Assembly (NCBI RefSeq): GCF_001640805.2
Contig: NC_066851.1
Span: 2,738,427-2,802,426, forward strand
Direction of reading: 5' to 3'
Length of the DNA stretch: 64,000 nucleotides
DNA from: Lates calcarifer
Lineage: Eukaryota; Chordata; Actinopteri; Centropomidae
Shown here one piece after another: positions 26,020 to 40,000 of this stretch. Both the position numbers and the translations under genes were made by a program. How positions within the stretch are numbered: position 1 is the first letter of the stretch; each line of letters starts with the position of its first letter. Under the pieces are notes generated by a model. That model had not been told where the DNA came from. It worked only from the letters and a program-made list of their open reading frames with translations, and ran no database searches.

Positions 26020-26560
26020 CCATATATGAGCTGGTCATGGCACAGTTGTTGATGATTTTGTTTATTGGTGTGGAAATGCTTTTCTACAACTTGATGTCAC
26101 TAAATCAAAAGATGTGTGTATACATGTCAGATGACCTCCCTCTGCTCCAGCTTTGTTGTCAAAGACCAGGCAGTGGTAACCACTTATAAATACCCGGGCA
26201 CTTTGATTGATAACCACCTGAAATTTGATTTAAATAGCGAAAAGTTATGTGAGGAAGGTCAGCAACACTTTTTTTTTTTTTTTTTTTGCTTAAGGAAACT
26301 GGCTAAATTCCAGACTGACATTGTTTAATAGTTTTATTGAGTCTGTAATTTCATTTTCCATTATCTGCTCTAATAGTTTCTTGTTATCAAGGAGAACAAT
26401 GCTCTTGATAAGACTGTGAAGGTGGCAAGTAAGATAGTGGGAGTACAGTTCTGTAGTTTGAATCACATCGCCAACAGGCAGGTGTTTAATAAAGCTGTGA
26501 CTCATTCACTCAAGAGTGCCCATCCTCTTAGCTTAGAGTATAAACTGATATCATATTGCC
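26020..26560 (+). mobile_element. non-LTR retrotransposon fragment (reverse transcriptase C-terminus)
   Basis: The plus strand, across several frames, reads the end of a fish LINE reverse transcriptase: a DDFVYWCGNAF-type segment near 26055, then VVTTYKYPGTLIDNHLKFDL at about 26175, LRKLAKFQ near 26292 and, after a rearranged patch, SKIVGVQFCSLNHIANRQVF at about 26428. The consensus pattern (YKYLGxxIDxxLxF...LRKL...ITGV...QVxxKA) belongs to L2/Rex1-type elements. A poly(T) run at 26270-26287 and frameshifts show it is dead. Confidence 0.7.
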
Positions 26561-26869
26561 ACAAAAAACAAGAACAGAAAATCTCTTGCCCCTGTCCTGA
26601 TTTAAGCGATGCATGCTGTTGGCTGGAGGAGGTAACTGCTGACTGGCCCATTAACTTAGGATGGTGATGATGTCATTGATGGAGCTAATGATACACAATG
26701 ACAACTGCTGATATTACTATTAAGCCTAAATGGAGTGTAAAGATTTTCCTAGTGTCAGTGATTTAGCTCTATTTAAGTCAACAGAAGGAGAGGTTGGTTG
26801 CAACCCAGTCACTTCCATCAATGCTCTGTGTTCAGTTAAGCACCTTGCATTTTGCTGTAAAAGAGACAC

Positions 26870-27740
26870 CCCCAAGTAACACCCATGAAACTTATGAGAC
26901 AAACTTCAAGGATGTCAGTGGAAATGACAAAACATTGTCCAACAAACTTAAGGAAAAATGAACAAGGACATTATGAAATGCCATTCTCTATCAAGGAAAG
27001 ACCATACATGCCTGATAACAAACAGCTTGCAGAAGTTCAACCCAGCCACCTGAGTTTGAGGAGCCAGCCTTCTCATCATCTTCATGTGTGATATAGCAAA
27101 ACTGTCCCATCAGTTCCATGTCCAAGAGAATGATCATAACTACGTCCACCTCTTATGGTGGAAAATCAGAGACTTAAATACATAGAATACAGGATGAAGG
27201 TACATCAAACTATGGTTCAAACTTTGGCTTAGAACACCTGGACAAGGACATCCAGGACAGTGCAGAAACAGTGGAAAAGGCCATACAGCCACACCAGAGG
27301 CATGTGAAATTAGTGATCTCCACCTTTGTATCAAATAACAGGGCTATTCTACACAGTATACCTGCATCAGAACATGTAACAGACAAAACAAAGAATCTTG
27401 CTTTCAGTGCAAAGAGAGAGTATTGGGGTTTCAGTGCAAAGGGAGAGTATAAGGGTTCCGCCTGAGTATAAGAAGTGATTGCATCACATTTAACATTGCA
27501 CTGACAGGCCTGAACCAAAATGCTGCATCATATTGTCTACTGTTTCCTCCATGTAGTTTCCTGAGGTTGTTCTGCTCCCTATCTCCTCAGTGGGAACAGA
27601 ATCCTGAGAGAAATGTGTTACCAAGGTTCTGGACACAATGATTGCCTGATCATTTTAAACCTTGGTGGGAGAGTTAGAGAAATGATCTTATTAGTCTGGA
27701 AAAAATACAGATACATGCAGCCATTGCCCGTGTTACTCGG
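26870..27740 (+). mobile_element. BEL/Pao LTR-retrotransposon pol relic
   Basis: Disjointed plus-strand frames match the pol gene of BEL/Pao elements in the right order: GHYEMPFSIKERPYMPDNKQ (about 26955; consensus GHYxLPLPFKxRPxLPDNK), a FHVQENDHNYVHLLWW block near 27115, STFVSNNRAILHSIPASE at about 27320 (consensus KFVSNxRxVLxxIP) and HFKPWWE near 27650. Multiple stops and frame changes show it is inactive. The class lacks an intact gag or envelope here. Confidence 0.65.
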
Positions 27741-28883
27741 AGCTTTGAGGATACACTGGAGAACTGGTGAGAAAGATAAGTTTTAAGTTAGATTTTTCAT
27801 GGAGCTCTATGTACTATTTTCAATATGTCCACCTCCTGTTTATTTGCTATAGAATAACCAAAATGAAATGTCTGAATTGCATGTAAACACAGAGGCTTTT
27901 GTGGGTGTTTTGCAACAGTCTGGTGTACGTTGCACAAAATGTAACCAGTGGAACTGTGGCTTGACAGTGGGCAACGCCACTCCAGTTGTACTGCAAGACT
28001 GCAGATGGAACAGATCCCTGCTGCCTTCAGTACAGGCTACTAACTAACGTGGACTGCAGAGGTGCTAAGAACCACTGTAAATATCATAATCAGAATACAA
28101 CATGTGTATGTGTGTGTGTGTGTGAGAGAGAGATCATATCAGTTGGTTGTAAATGTAAAATGGAAGTTGAAAGATGAACCATAACGCAGCAGAAACCATA
28201 ACATAACAACACAACACAACGATCTTGCGGGAAGAATGTGGGCAGGGATTTACTTGGAAAGAAATTCTGTCCCAACCCTTATTTGCAAACGGGCAGTGAG
28301 CCCAGTACATGCATGCAGCACATTCTCTTGTTCTTTCAGCCAGAGTAATGGGCACACAGAGAGGTCCAGTAAAGAGGCTAATAGGGCTGGTAAAAACTTT
28401 ATGGATGTTTTGTGACACGTGTACTGGCCCACCGATGTGGAAGCCCACTGGGATTTGTCACAGCATGTCCATCGTGTCCGGCCAGTCTGACTATAAGTGA
28501 GTTGGCAACTGTCAACTCTCTGGTAGACTCATAACACTGGCCTAAGGACTTCATTATATGAGGCCATGACAGTAGTTCATGTAAAATGGTTAAAAGATGT
28601 TATCAAGGAACTAAAATTCAGTTAAGATTAAAGGTATGCAGAGACCTCGTTGTCATTTGAATAGTTCAATTCATTGTTGGTTAAGAAGAAGGTTAACTAC
28701 GATAAAAATAGACACCCCAATAAATATGTTTTTTAAAATTTTATTTCATTGTGTCTTAAAAGCTATTAAAATGTATGTTTCACATCGCACCGCTTGTTAC
28801 TGTGCTAGTGCTATACTCTACAGGCCAATAGAGGGCGCCTCATGCCTGTGAGGAGCATGATGACCCTGGGAGGCAGAAACTGC

Positions 28884-29267
28884 AGAATAAATCCTGCAGT
28901 TTACCACTTGTGAACGCTAAAGTTGTCTGCCTCTTTGTCTACACGTTCAGGTGGGTTATTATTCCTCCTTAATGCATGTATGTTTCCCAGAACATGGGAC
29001 AAGCGTGTATGAATTTGTTGTAAGGGTTAGAGTTTTGTTTTTGCCGTGTGTGTGGAAAAATGGCAGGTTGTGATTTCAATGCTATGGATGCATTTGCTAA
29101 TTGTTAGCTTAGCACGTGTGGTGCATGTGAACATTGCTGAGACACAATGAGAATTTGTTTTGTTTTATTAATCAAAGTGTGAATATAAAATGTGTTGTAG
29201 AGAATAAATCCTGCAGTTTACCGCTTGTGAACGCTAAAGTTGTCTGCCTCTTTGCCTACACGTTCAG
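28884..29267. repeat. 67-bp direct repeats, 317 bp apart
   Basis: Copies at 28884-28950 and 29201-29267 (both starting AGAATAAATCCTGCAGTTTA and ending ACACGTTCAG) differ at two positions. Each contains AATAAA. The layout, next to BEL/Pao pol remnants, suggests LTR-derived sequence with its polyadenylation region, partly duplicated. This is inference; full LTR boundaries are not resolved. Confidence 0.6.
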
Positions 29268-29628
29268 ACCGCGGCAGCGGGGTTGAAGACCATGTTCCTC
29301 CCTGACACCCCTAGGTCAGGAGGGTAATATTCACACACTGTGTGCTACTACTGAACATTACAAATAGCCTCACTCCTCATCACCACATCACCATGGAGTT
29401 CACCACAGCACTATCTCTTCCAGGCAAGTTTGTCAGAGAAGGCACCAAATGCAGTGTGTGGCTGTTCCTGTACACGATGCCAGGTTTTTCAGCTCACCTT
29501 TGAGTGTGGCCGCTCTGAATGGGTACAAGACTTTGTCCTTGGAGGCCTGGCGTTAAAACACAGAGAGAGGGCCCAGAGACATGCTGAATATGAAGTTTAA
29601 GATGTTTCATCAAGACAGAAGTATCTAA

Positions 29629-29841
29629 ATGAGAGTGGGAGAGTTGTGTATCTCGTGCAGATGTTTAGTAAGGTTTAAGATAAAGGAGCTTAACCTTTAT
29701 GAGTGTCTTATCTCTATGGAACCTGAAAAGACAATAAAGATACAATATGCAGAGGAAGCTCAGGGTCAGCCTATTGATAAGCTGGTCTGTCACAACTGCT
29801 TTGATCCTTTAGCTTCTGTGGAAAGAAAACTGAATATTTAA
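29629..29841 (+). other. short open frame with two CxxC pairs, probable retroelement remnant
   Basis: A 70-codon frame has CISC near its start and CHNC near its end, 43 residues apart, the spacing of a possible zinc-binding fold. It lies 360 bases downstream of the LTR-like direct repeats, in a region with interrupted frames. I do not recognise the family and have no evidence that it is expressed. Confidence 0.25.
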
Positions 29842-31229
29842 AACCCTGGTATCAACCCCAGAGGCTGAAGTGCAAGTGATGGATAAAACTAGCAACACAT
29901 TGACAAATATGCTATTTTTAATCTTTGAAGCGCAACTTGCAGGTTGGAGACCCCAGAGAATCAGTGTGTACTAAACTAGGTTTTCAAAAAATATGCTGAT
30001 ACTGTATATATGCTACAGTGACTTGTGGAGCCGTTTTTGTGAGAGAATTTTGCTTCCACATCTGAAAACGACAAAGCAGAAGTGAGCTAACATACTGACC
30101 ATTTTAGAGCAAGACTAACACGAATAAATATGGATACAAATGCACATTTTGAAACTGAGGAGGTTGAAAATGTATATACACATACATACAATGGACCATA
30201 GCTGTACAATTATGAGCCTTCCCAGCATCCAACAGACCAGGAACGGTTCAGAGTCAGGAGAAATAACGACCACAGAGATAGAGTCTGTGTTGAGAACCTG
30301 TGGAGAACTGGTGTCAAATAATTCACACCACAACATTGTAAAGTTTACTTTCACAAATCAGGATATAACAAAACTAGTATTGGTCATCTGGTACTGGCAG
30401 ACACTAATTCATGAATCTCTGCTTGTATCAGTCCGATCTCACAAATCATAATATAACTCCACACTGTGTTTTATGGTGCTGACTAATTTGGAAGTTAGCA
30501 AACATTAGAAAACAGGACTTTAGGTGCACATTTCACGTTCTCGTTGAGCAGAGAATATGTGACAATTGCTGCTACCGCCAGCAGAGCCAGAAGCTGCTGC
30601 TAACAGTGGCCTGATGAATCTGAGTGGACTGAAGGAACCGCTCCAGCAGTCAGTCTCACACGACTCTGGGTTCTACATCCCATCTTTGTTGCATTGCTGG
30701 AAACATAATCCTTCTGTCTGAGTGCTGCACACATCATCATTTCCATCACAGATGCAGCAGTGAAGCCCTGTCTCCTCACCTGCACAAAACGCATGAAAAG
30801 TTCAGTTTCTTTTCCTGTCAGGAAAATAGTGGACTCCTATGTCCTGACAGGCTGAATTATTATATACACACAGATTATTAATAAATTCGGAATGATCACA
30901 GATGGATATCACAATGTAGAACTACAGAAAAAACACTGACTTACTGAGACACAACTGCTCAAACTCACTATCACCTACCATTGCACATTACTCGAGAGTC
31001 GAGCCCAGGACACACACTCCCCTATGTGACACCTTTTATGTTTTGTGAAACATATGAACTCCTGAATTAACGTTTCAGATGGTAATTTTCAGACATTGAG
31101 TATAAATGTCTTAAAAAAAAAAACGTAAGCTGCAAGTTGCTCTTTAATGTAACTGTAGTACTACTGGAGCTAATATGTACAGTTAGTCCTAAGGGCGGCA
31201 CTCATTGTGAATCACAGTCACATGTGTTA

Positions 31230-31600
31230 CAATAAAGAGACCAGGGACTCAGGAGTAGAATCCAAGTGCAGACTCAGAGACTGGCTCACAACAAAAGTGA
31301 TTTAACAAAAGAAGCAGCAAAAGCTCACTTCAAAGGAAGGCTGGTGTTAATCAGAAAGCCCAAAACGTTCATGAGAAAGAAAGCAGGAAAAAACACTGGG
31401 AAAACAGGAGCATGCAGCTTGCAGAATGCATACATAACACACACTCAGTCCACTGACAACAACAGAGGAGAGACAGGACAGTATATACACAGCCATTAAT
31501 TACCAAATCAAACACAGGTGTAACAGGTGGGAAACAGAACAAAGTAAAAGCATGAAAAACATGCCACGGAAAGCAATTTCAAAATAAAACAGGCAGTACA
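31230..31600. repeat. A-rich dispersed repeat of unknown family
   Basis: Begins near AGAGACCAGGGACTCAGGAG and runs through purine-rich sequence such as GGAGAGACAGGACAGTATAT to AAACACAGGTGTAACAGGTG. The composition and motif order resemble non-autonomous repeats common in fish and the segment at 2420-2860. Ends are approximate. Confidence 0.4.
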
Positions 31601-33047
31601 AGGACACCTGAACCAAGAGCTGTGAGAGTCTGAACTGAACCATAAGTAAGTGTAGTGTCCATGTCGGCTAAATGAATCAATACATGGAATGTTGCCACTA
31701 TTTGTGACAGTAAGTCGTTTTGTCATGAAAAAAAGGTAAGTTTGTGTCCATGTACACAAAATCAGTAAACTACATTTCACCAGCTGCTGTGAGACTGGGC
31801 TGTTTCCATGAGCAGCTTCAATGGTGCATTAAAAAACCTGAGAAAACAGGTACCAGTTTCATGCTTGGTTGAGGTGGATAAAAAAGGAAAAACACGTTGG
31901 TGAATAAATCCTGACGTACATGAAACATGTGACTCACTGTACACATCCATTCAAGTCTTCTGTTGAAGAGATGGATGTGAACAGTGAGCTTTGACTGAAG
32001 CTCTTTTAATGGCATCATCTTATTGTGTCTTTTTCAAATAAAATGAATGAGCTTAACAGATCCAACTGGATACAGCAGTGAGAGGAAACAAACATCAATT
32101 CAAGTTGTCTCTTGTAGATTTTCTGGAAATAGTTAAAAAGTTAAAAATTTGTGCTACATTTGACAGAAACAAGATGCTGCCACAAAAGCTGAGATTGTGT
32201 AGTGCACTCCATCCACAACCATTTGATGTTTTGGTGATAGAAACAAAGGATTCTCCTGGATAATGTAACAGTTCTATGGTTTATGTAACAGCCACCTGGT
32301 TTAATTTAGTTTCTCAGAAATGTCTTTTTCTGTTGGATGGCTCTAAATGCAGAGAAGATGCCAGTAATCAAGACACAGCTCCAGTTACTGAATTAATCCA
32401 AAACCTTTTTTTCAGCTTTATTGCTCAGCTTCAGCTCACTGTTGGCACAGCAGAACTTTAATCTCTTGTTGGAGTTGGAGTAGACTTTTGTTTTATGTTA
32501 TTATACAGAGTGGTGCAGGGATGATGTAAGTTAGCATCGCGCCCTGGTTCCCTCCTCAAAAAGCCAATGGGATTTTTTCATTGGGTTTTGGATTACTGCA
32601 GAAAATGAAAAAAAAAGAAAAAAGAAAAATGAAAAAAGTTTCTGATCTGTACGGGTTCATCAGAAAATCTTCACAGATGAACACCACTGTTCTGATGTTT
32701 GAAGCCTAAATCCAATCTCCAGAAGTAAAAAGCTGATGTTAGGCTACAAACCAACTACACCTTCCAACTTAATTTAGCTCTGAGCTCTTCTACAAAAGCC
32801 TTTCTTCTTAGAAAGTTAGTGATAGAATGAAAGAGCATGAGTAGAAACACAACAAGGCTGTAAAGGTGGACTGGTGAGTAGACGGGTTTTCATGTTAACG
32901 TCTCTGATAACCTCTGTAGTCGCATTTAGACACTTTAGACACTAGCAACTGCCTTTTTAAGGATACATAAAGGCTTCAAACATTAGGAGTGGGGGATTTA
33001 CTGACTTATTCTATGTCATAGAATAAAATGGGAAAATGTCAGGCCTA

Positions 33048-33104
33048 ATTTCAGACATTTAACCAAAAACCCATTGACTTTGGGATGAGAGAACAGGAAG
33101 TGCT
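33048..33104. repeat. short dispersed repeat, copy 2
   Basis: Contains CATTTAACCAAAAACCCATT and GACTTTGGGATGAGAGAACA; it matches 16233-16290 with few changes, showing a dispersed family of which two members fall in this window. Confidence 0.7.
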
Positions 33105-33614
33105 AACATGCTAACTTACTTCCTGGTTTTTTTGGATCATTCCTGCAGCTCTCTATACACAGTGCATTTTATGGCAGCCTGTTAGATTTTCTGTTTTTTG
33201 TGTAAAAGTGTAAATTTTGTCCTGGTGAACTAGGAGAAAGGTCAAGGGGTCAACAAAAGGGTTGTTCTCTGGGGATCATGTTGAAACATCTTCCTCTGGA
33301 CCTTCCAGCTGGAGAAATAACCGCCAGACCAAACGTCCTCATTCTCAGGCTCTACCGCTACTGAATCAGAAAAATGAACATTTCTACATAGTTAATCCTG
33401 CTAGTGTGGTGCAATACAATACAGCCATTGTTTTGCTTTTCTGTTCACACATCTCTCTGTTGCAATCACTATTATGTTGACCAAAGAGCAAATGCAATCG
33501 CAGGCACAGTCATGTCCAAACAGACCCCTCCCCCTGTATACCCACTGTCAGCAGCACAGATTCCACTGCATCCAGCTCACTTTGAAATTTAAGTTACTTT
33601 GATGGGAATTCAAA

Positions 33615-33615
<1 letters not shown>

Positions 33616-33647
<32 letters not shown>
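33616..33647. repeat. (CA)n microsatellite
   Basis: About 16 CA units, roughly 430 bp upstream of the enpep start codon. Confidence 0.95.
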
Positions 33648-33652
<5 letters not shown>

Positions 33653-33959
33653 GTCCACTTATTTTAAAAGTTACTTGCAGGCACTGAGTTCATGTTGTGT
33701 TTACTTGCATATTTATAGAGAACAACGGTTCTGTGCGGTTTTAAAATAGAAAAAGTGAAGCTGTTGATTTACAGACAGATTGTAGATGTTTAACAGGAGG
33801 AGGCGTGTTAACAGCACAGAGGGCAGAATAAATCTCTAGCTCAATGTGTGAGATTCCCTACACTGTCTGACAGATTCCCTCTCCTCACTTCTCCTCCTCT
33901 CTCTTTTCTCCACCCCACAGCACCAAAGAGGCAAGCTTTGGATCAGCTCACACAGCTAA

Positions 33960-33967
33960 TATAAATA
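33960..33967 (+). promoter_or_regulatory. TATA box of enpep (probable)
   Basis: TATAAATA lies 108 bases before the chosen enpep ATG, giving a predicted transcription start near 33990 and an 80-90 base 5'UTR. It is the only promoter in the window with a clear TATA element, which fits a tissue-restricted gene (kidney and intestinal brush border, vasculature). Confidence 0.55.
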
Positions 33968-34074
33968 TTGTAGGAGCCAAAGCCTACAGCTCTGACTTCA
34001 GGTCAGCCGTGCAACTTTTCACCTGAATAAAGTCGCGTTTTAGTCTGGTGAAATTTGTAGCTTTGGAGGTCGCC

Positions 34075-37000
34075 ATGGTTGACAACATGGACTTGGAGAA
34101 GCAGCAAAAGCGTTACTGCATCCGTGGTAAGCATGTAGTCATCATATGTGTGACGGTGGTGGTTTGCTGTTTGGCGGTGGGCCTTGGGGTGGGCCTCTCC
34201 AGGCCAGCCACCCCCACCCCCACCCCCACAGCAGAGCCTACCCAGCCCCCTCCACCTGAGAGAGGGCCTTGCATGCCTTCCACTGACTCTAGTGGGGACT
34301 GGAGGAATTTCCGTCTGCCTAGCTATGTGAACCCAATCCACTATGACCTGGCTCTGGAGCCAGACCTGGTCCAGGACACCTACACGGGCACTGTGGACAT
34401 CCATGTGGAAGTCAGCAAGCCCACCCGCCATCTATGGCTCCACATCAGGGAGACGTTTGTCAGCGCCATGCCCAGGCTGAAGAGGCTGAACAGCCAAGGG
34501 GCCCAGACGGAGGTGACGGTGAAAAGCTGTTTTGAATACAAACTTCAGCAGTATGTGGTGGTGGAGGCCACAGAGGAGCTGCCTGTCACCGGCCCAGGAG
34601 AAGTGTATGTGCTCAGCCTGGACTTCCAGGGCTGGCTCAACGGCTCCGTGGTGGGATTCTACAGGGTCATCTACACCGAGCTGGGGGTCACCAGGTAAGT
34701 TCTGATTTGATTTTATCCTGTCATAAACAAGAGACACATAACACACATGTTCTTATATAGAGCAGACAAAGAGAAGAAAGAGACATGTAGACAGAAGACA
34801 GCAGATATGCTTGTAGGAAACATACTCGCTGACTGGATCATGTTCAGAGACAGCAATTCTTTTGAATGAATGAAGCTCTACATTTATTAATAGCAGCAGA
34901 GTCCAGGATGGTGGTCGGGGTGAATGGTGGGAGACAGAAGTTCACATCCAGAGTCCCAATGATGGATTAGGCAACAGAAGCACTTTGGTTATGGTTAGGA
35001 AAAGATTTTATGAAGTGTAAATTGACAAATTATGTCTGAAGTCACTATGAACTGAAGAGCTGTGAGAGTCTTAACAAAACCAGAAAATTGTTTCAGTATG
35101 TTAATCTGGTCTGATCTGGTCACAAAGATTTCCAACTGTACAGGAAACATCGTTTCTAGGTGACAGGAGACAAAACACAGCCTCAACCTTCTGAGGAAGA
35201 AATGCTACTGACACTCTAACGCTTTAACACACTAACACTTAAAGATGTTTATTGTCTAAACATATTTGTTAACCAGTCTGCCTTGAAGACATTAAATCCA
35301 TATGTGAATTATTTGTACATGTGTGTGTAATCTACATGATTGCAAATAATGTAATAATGGTAACAAGTATTCACTGATTAAACAGAAGTCATTGCAGCTT
35401 CAGTGGAGGAGCTGTCATTGTTTTTGACAAAGACAAAGTTAAATTCTTAAAAACTAAATTATTGTCAAAAGATAATCTCAATATAACTAAATCTGGAAAG
35501 TTTGTAAGTAGTCTTTGTTTGCTTCAATAAGATTCTACTTTAACCCTTATTTTCCCTTTAAATTTTCCTTTAAGTAGTTTTCAAGACATAGTAGAAAAAT
35601 AAGAATATGATGTATTGTGTATCTGCTTCTTCATGTCACTGAAATGCTATGTTGCAACTATCTGGCTGCACCATCCAGTGGAAATATGCTGGATCTCCTT
35701 TTCTAAAATAACATTAGATATGTTTTCTCCACATCAAGCCTGATACAGGTGGTACTTTGTTTAAAGTTTAGAATTTTGGAAGTTGAATCTTTGGTTGGCT
35801 CTGTATTTTTTACAGATGATCTAATGAGTTCTGATTCTTTTTATCAACACAAGCCAGGAAATTGCAAATAGCCCTGAATATTCACAAAAATCACCAAATA
35901 TTGAGATTTATAAGCATCACTCAACAGTGACAATGATGACCTACTTGTGGGGATCAGGAGCTGAGGGGTCAGACAGCTAAAGACTGTTCAGAGCCTGTTT
36001 TGGCTCGAGTTGACTAATCAGAGGAGTAAATAGACAATACAAAGCTTTCTAATCCAGGATTAAAATCCTGACACTTAAGGTGATAAGGTGGTGATACGGA
36101 CTGCAGGCTGTATCTCTTACAGTATGTTAACAGTCTGCTGCAGCATTGTACACACAGACAGAGGCACAGTCATGAAACTTGGTAGAAACCAAAGCATGAG
36201 TGACTTGTTCAAGAAAGGCAACAACATCATGTAGAGTACTGGGTCAGATGTTCCTCTTATTATTTCACTGTACACTGATCAGATTTCAGTTAATGATTAT
36301 GTTTATTAAACACTTAATATAAAAAAGTATGTATAGATAGATAGAAAGAGTTAAATGGAAAATAAGAAAAACATTAGAATATAGGAAAGAAAGGAGAAGA
36401 TCAGCTGGCAGCGCTTTCAATTTTCCTTTTCTTTCCCTCTGTGATCTCTCTCCAGTGTATCTATTTGAAATAAAGATGAAACAAACCCTCAGCAAAGCTC
36501 AGATATACTTTCATTGAAAGCCAAAATCAGCTTTGCTGTGATCAGAGGAATCCAGCTGATAACTTTGGCTGGGAGCCTAAACTGTGATCACTAACAGTCA
36601 CAGTTACTTGTGTGTGTAAGAACTGTAGAGTGAGTCTGCAGTTGGAAATGGAATGAATGATGTATTTTTTGTCACTGTGTTTAAAAAACAAATAAAAACA
36701 CTAGTTACTCATTGCTATGTAAACTTCTTACTGTGCAATCATTAACGTACTGTTAAATTATTCTGATGGCTGTTTAAGTTAGTGTGTATATCCCACAAAA
36801 ACCACACATTTTAGACCAGTTTTTTTATTACAATACTTTCAACATTAAAGCCTAAATTCATCCTTGAGTCAGTTCCAACTCAATGTCTACCTTGTGGCTT
36901 TTTCTGGACCATTAACTTCATGTGGTCTTCATCAGTGGATGGAATTTGTTCATTTGTCATGGAGATACTACTGATGAGGACTGTACAATATAGTAGAAAA

Positions 37001-40000
37001 CCTAGAAAGTGAACCTTGATTTGGGATTATTTTGTAAAACTAGTCCAGATCCAGACCAAAGATATCCATTTCAGTCCCTCAGTTGGTTCCAAACAGACAT
37101 TGATGGATTGGCTGAATCACAGTCTCAATGAAACTGATATCATTTCAAGTCTACAGTGACTCAAAAGCCCGATTGTGAGTAGCAGTCATCTTACTTTAAC
37201 AATAAACACTGCCCTGGTCAAGTCTGTTGGGTCTGCAGTGTTTCATACATCATAACCACGTCAGAGCTTCTCTGGGATCATGTTTGGTACCAGAGGTGGT
37301 CTCACTGAGTAATGACAAGCTACTTCAACAGTTTTGGGGGTTAAAAGCTACAGGAAGAAGACATACACTTTGTGTAATAATTTGCCCTTTATTTGATCAC
37401 CAGAAAGATTGCTGCAACTGATCATGAACCAACAGATGCCCGCAAGTCATTTCCCTGCTTTGATGAACCCAACAAGAAGGCCACGTACAAGATCTCTATC
37501 ACTCACGATGCTACCTATGATGCTCTGTCCAACATGCCGGTGGAGGTAGGACTCAAGTCAGCAATGCTAAACATTAACATCATATCAAAGTGCATTCAGA
37601 CTGGACACACAAAGGAATCCTAACATAGCACTGGATTTACCAAATTCAGTTAATCCCCATCTAAAACCTTCTCTCCTGTAAAAGTGAAATGCATTCTTTG
37701 AAAATAAGAATATGTAACAATATATAAAACACTGCAGTGACATATGAATTAGCTGATACATCTATTACAGTTATAACACTGTACTGCAATAGCAAACAAC
37801 TCCTACTGCTTTGAATTCCCTGTACAGTTACTTTGCTAATAAAACTGTTCATAAACTTAGCGTGGCTGCTGCAGATGGGATGTGTAAAATTTCTCACTTT
37901 CCCGTGGTTGGAGGTTAAAACAAACAAACAAACAAACAAAGGGAAAGCCAGGCTTAGAGTGAACACTTTGCATACCAAAAGCAGGGGAATCAATCTTGTG
38001 CCTCTGTTTTTGGTCCAGGGGATCCACCCAGTTCTACAGGCTGAGTGACATCCACATTAACCCATTAGCCTTTTGCTCTGCCTCCCCAGGGTGCCCCTCA
38101 ACAACTGCCCGGCAATAAAGTGAAAACCTCCTTCCAGAAGTCTGTTCCAATGAGCACCTATTTGGTATGTTTTGCTGTACACCAGTTTGGTTATGTGGAA
38201 AGAACTTCTGCTCGAGGGATCCCTGTAAGTTCACAAAAAGCACTGTTGAAATTATTAGAATTGTACTTTTACTAACATATGTATACTGCCAGACACATAT
38301 CAATACACACTTGTGTGTTTTGTTTTCCTCTGCAGTTGAGGATCTATGCCCAGAAGAGTCAGTTGGGAACTGCAAAGTATGCAGCTGACACAACTAAGAT
38401 CATCTTTGATTACTTTGAGGAGTATTTCAACATGACATACTCCATCTCAAAACTGGGTATGTTCAGACAAGCTCTCTCATATTAATTGAAATTTTTTTAT
38501 CACTACAAACTGAGCAGGGTACCTGTAGGCACACTAACCCCTGTGATTCACATACTGTTATACTGGTACTGTGTTAAGGATATCGGATTTACAGTATTTA
38601 CATTTACTTTATTTTGTCTGTGTTTCACCTCAGTGAGATACATGCTTTGTTCCTGGGGTCACAGAGTTTTCCAGATAAGAATAACAAGTCTAAAGGTCCA
38701 TAAGAGAGCCTCCCAGTGGCTGCAGTTTTATTTCAAGGTGCTGACTGTTCCAAATAAATCTGTCAGACAGTGCAGCATATCTCAGCTGTGGTGGTAAAAT
38801 ACTCAGAAACTCAAAAAAAATGTACCTGGGCTACAACATTGATTTCAGAGATGTGTGGCTGAACAGAGTTTGTGATTTATGTCTGTCTTTCCAAACCAAC
38901 TTAAAATACATTAAGTTATATTTATATCTGCTTCATTCTTTGTCTACATCTGATAATGCAGTAATGCTACATAATATGTGAAGAGCTTACCTCTTTGTTC
39001 TCTTGATCCAGATAAGATAGCCATACCTGACTTTGGTACTGGTGCTATGGAGAACTGGGGCCTCATCACCTACAGGGAGACCAACCTGCTGTATGATGAG
39101 AGCCAGTCTTCCTCCTACAATAAGCAGCGAGTGGCTAGTGTTATTGCCCACGAGCTGGTTCACCAGGTAAACTATCTAGTTACTAATTACTTACTCTGCT
39201 TATTTTATTTGTGTAATGGGACCATGTGGCACATGTGGCATTTGTTATGTTGCATGTATCTGGGAAATGGTAAGTACTGTTTATTTCAAGTGCTCATACT
39301 TGAGCATTTCACTGTACTATGTACTTGTATTTCAGTATATTTCAGGGACAAGCTTTGCCAGGGCCACTCTACTTGAAGCACCAAGTCCCAACCAAATACG
39401 CCAGGGCAAGAGAATAAAAGCCCAGAAATTGAGTTTTTAAACCACAATGTATAATGACTCCAGACATACTCCAGTATGGTGACAATAAATGACTCTGTTG
39501 TAAATGTATACACGTAGATATTTATTTAAATGTTTGAGGTAGGGAACTTTGATATATTTACATCATCTAGTAGTAAATGACTTTAATTGTTTTGCAGTGT
39601 CAGACATATTCCAAGTTTCTTCAAAGCTCATTCAGAGGTGATATAGCTCCCTTAGACTAGATCAGTTATATGCAGATAAATTGCTACATTTTGAGAGGAT
39701 GTGAAGAGGGAGCAGGAATAACTCTGAGGCTTTCTCAACATAAAGGGTTTTTCTTAGTTATGCAATTCAGCCACATATGATGGAAGAAGTTCAATTATAT
39801 GATGGCTTTTAACTTTATTTCACACAGGAGTGGGGAAATGTCCACAGGATGAGTTCAGAGTTCAGAACTGTAAATGTTTAAATCCTTTATGCGCCATCGT
39901 TAAAGCTTTTTATGATGCATGATCCGGGAATATTTCTTTCCAAGACATTAATTATTTTACTATGATGGGAGATAAGATGAGTTGAGGCAGTCAATAAAGT

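Larger units (their letters stand above)
29842..33850. other. gene-poor stretch upstream of enpep
   Basis: No gene supported. Contains an A-rich repeat at about 31230-31600, a dispersed repeat copy at 33048-33104, an AT-rich A/G tract near 32605-32640 and a CA microsatellite at 33616-33647. Confidence 0.55.

Noticed and set aside
28090..28140. Short GT and GAGA runs
   Set aside because: Ordinary low-complexity DNA, too short to be informative.
34003..34431. 142-codon minus-strand frame
   Set aside because: Shadow of enpep exon 1; the Gly/Trp runs mirror the Pro/Thr-coding stalk.
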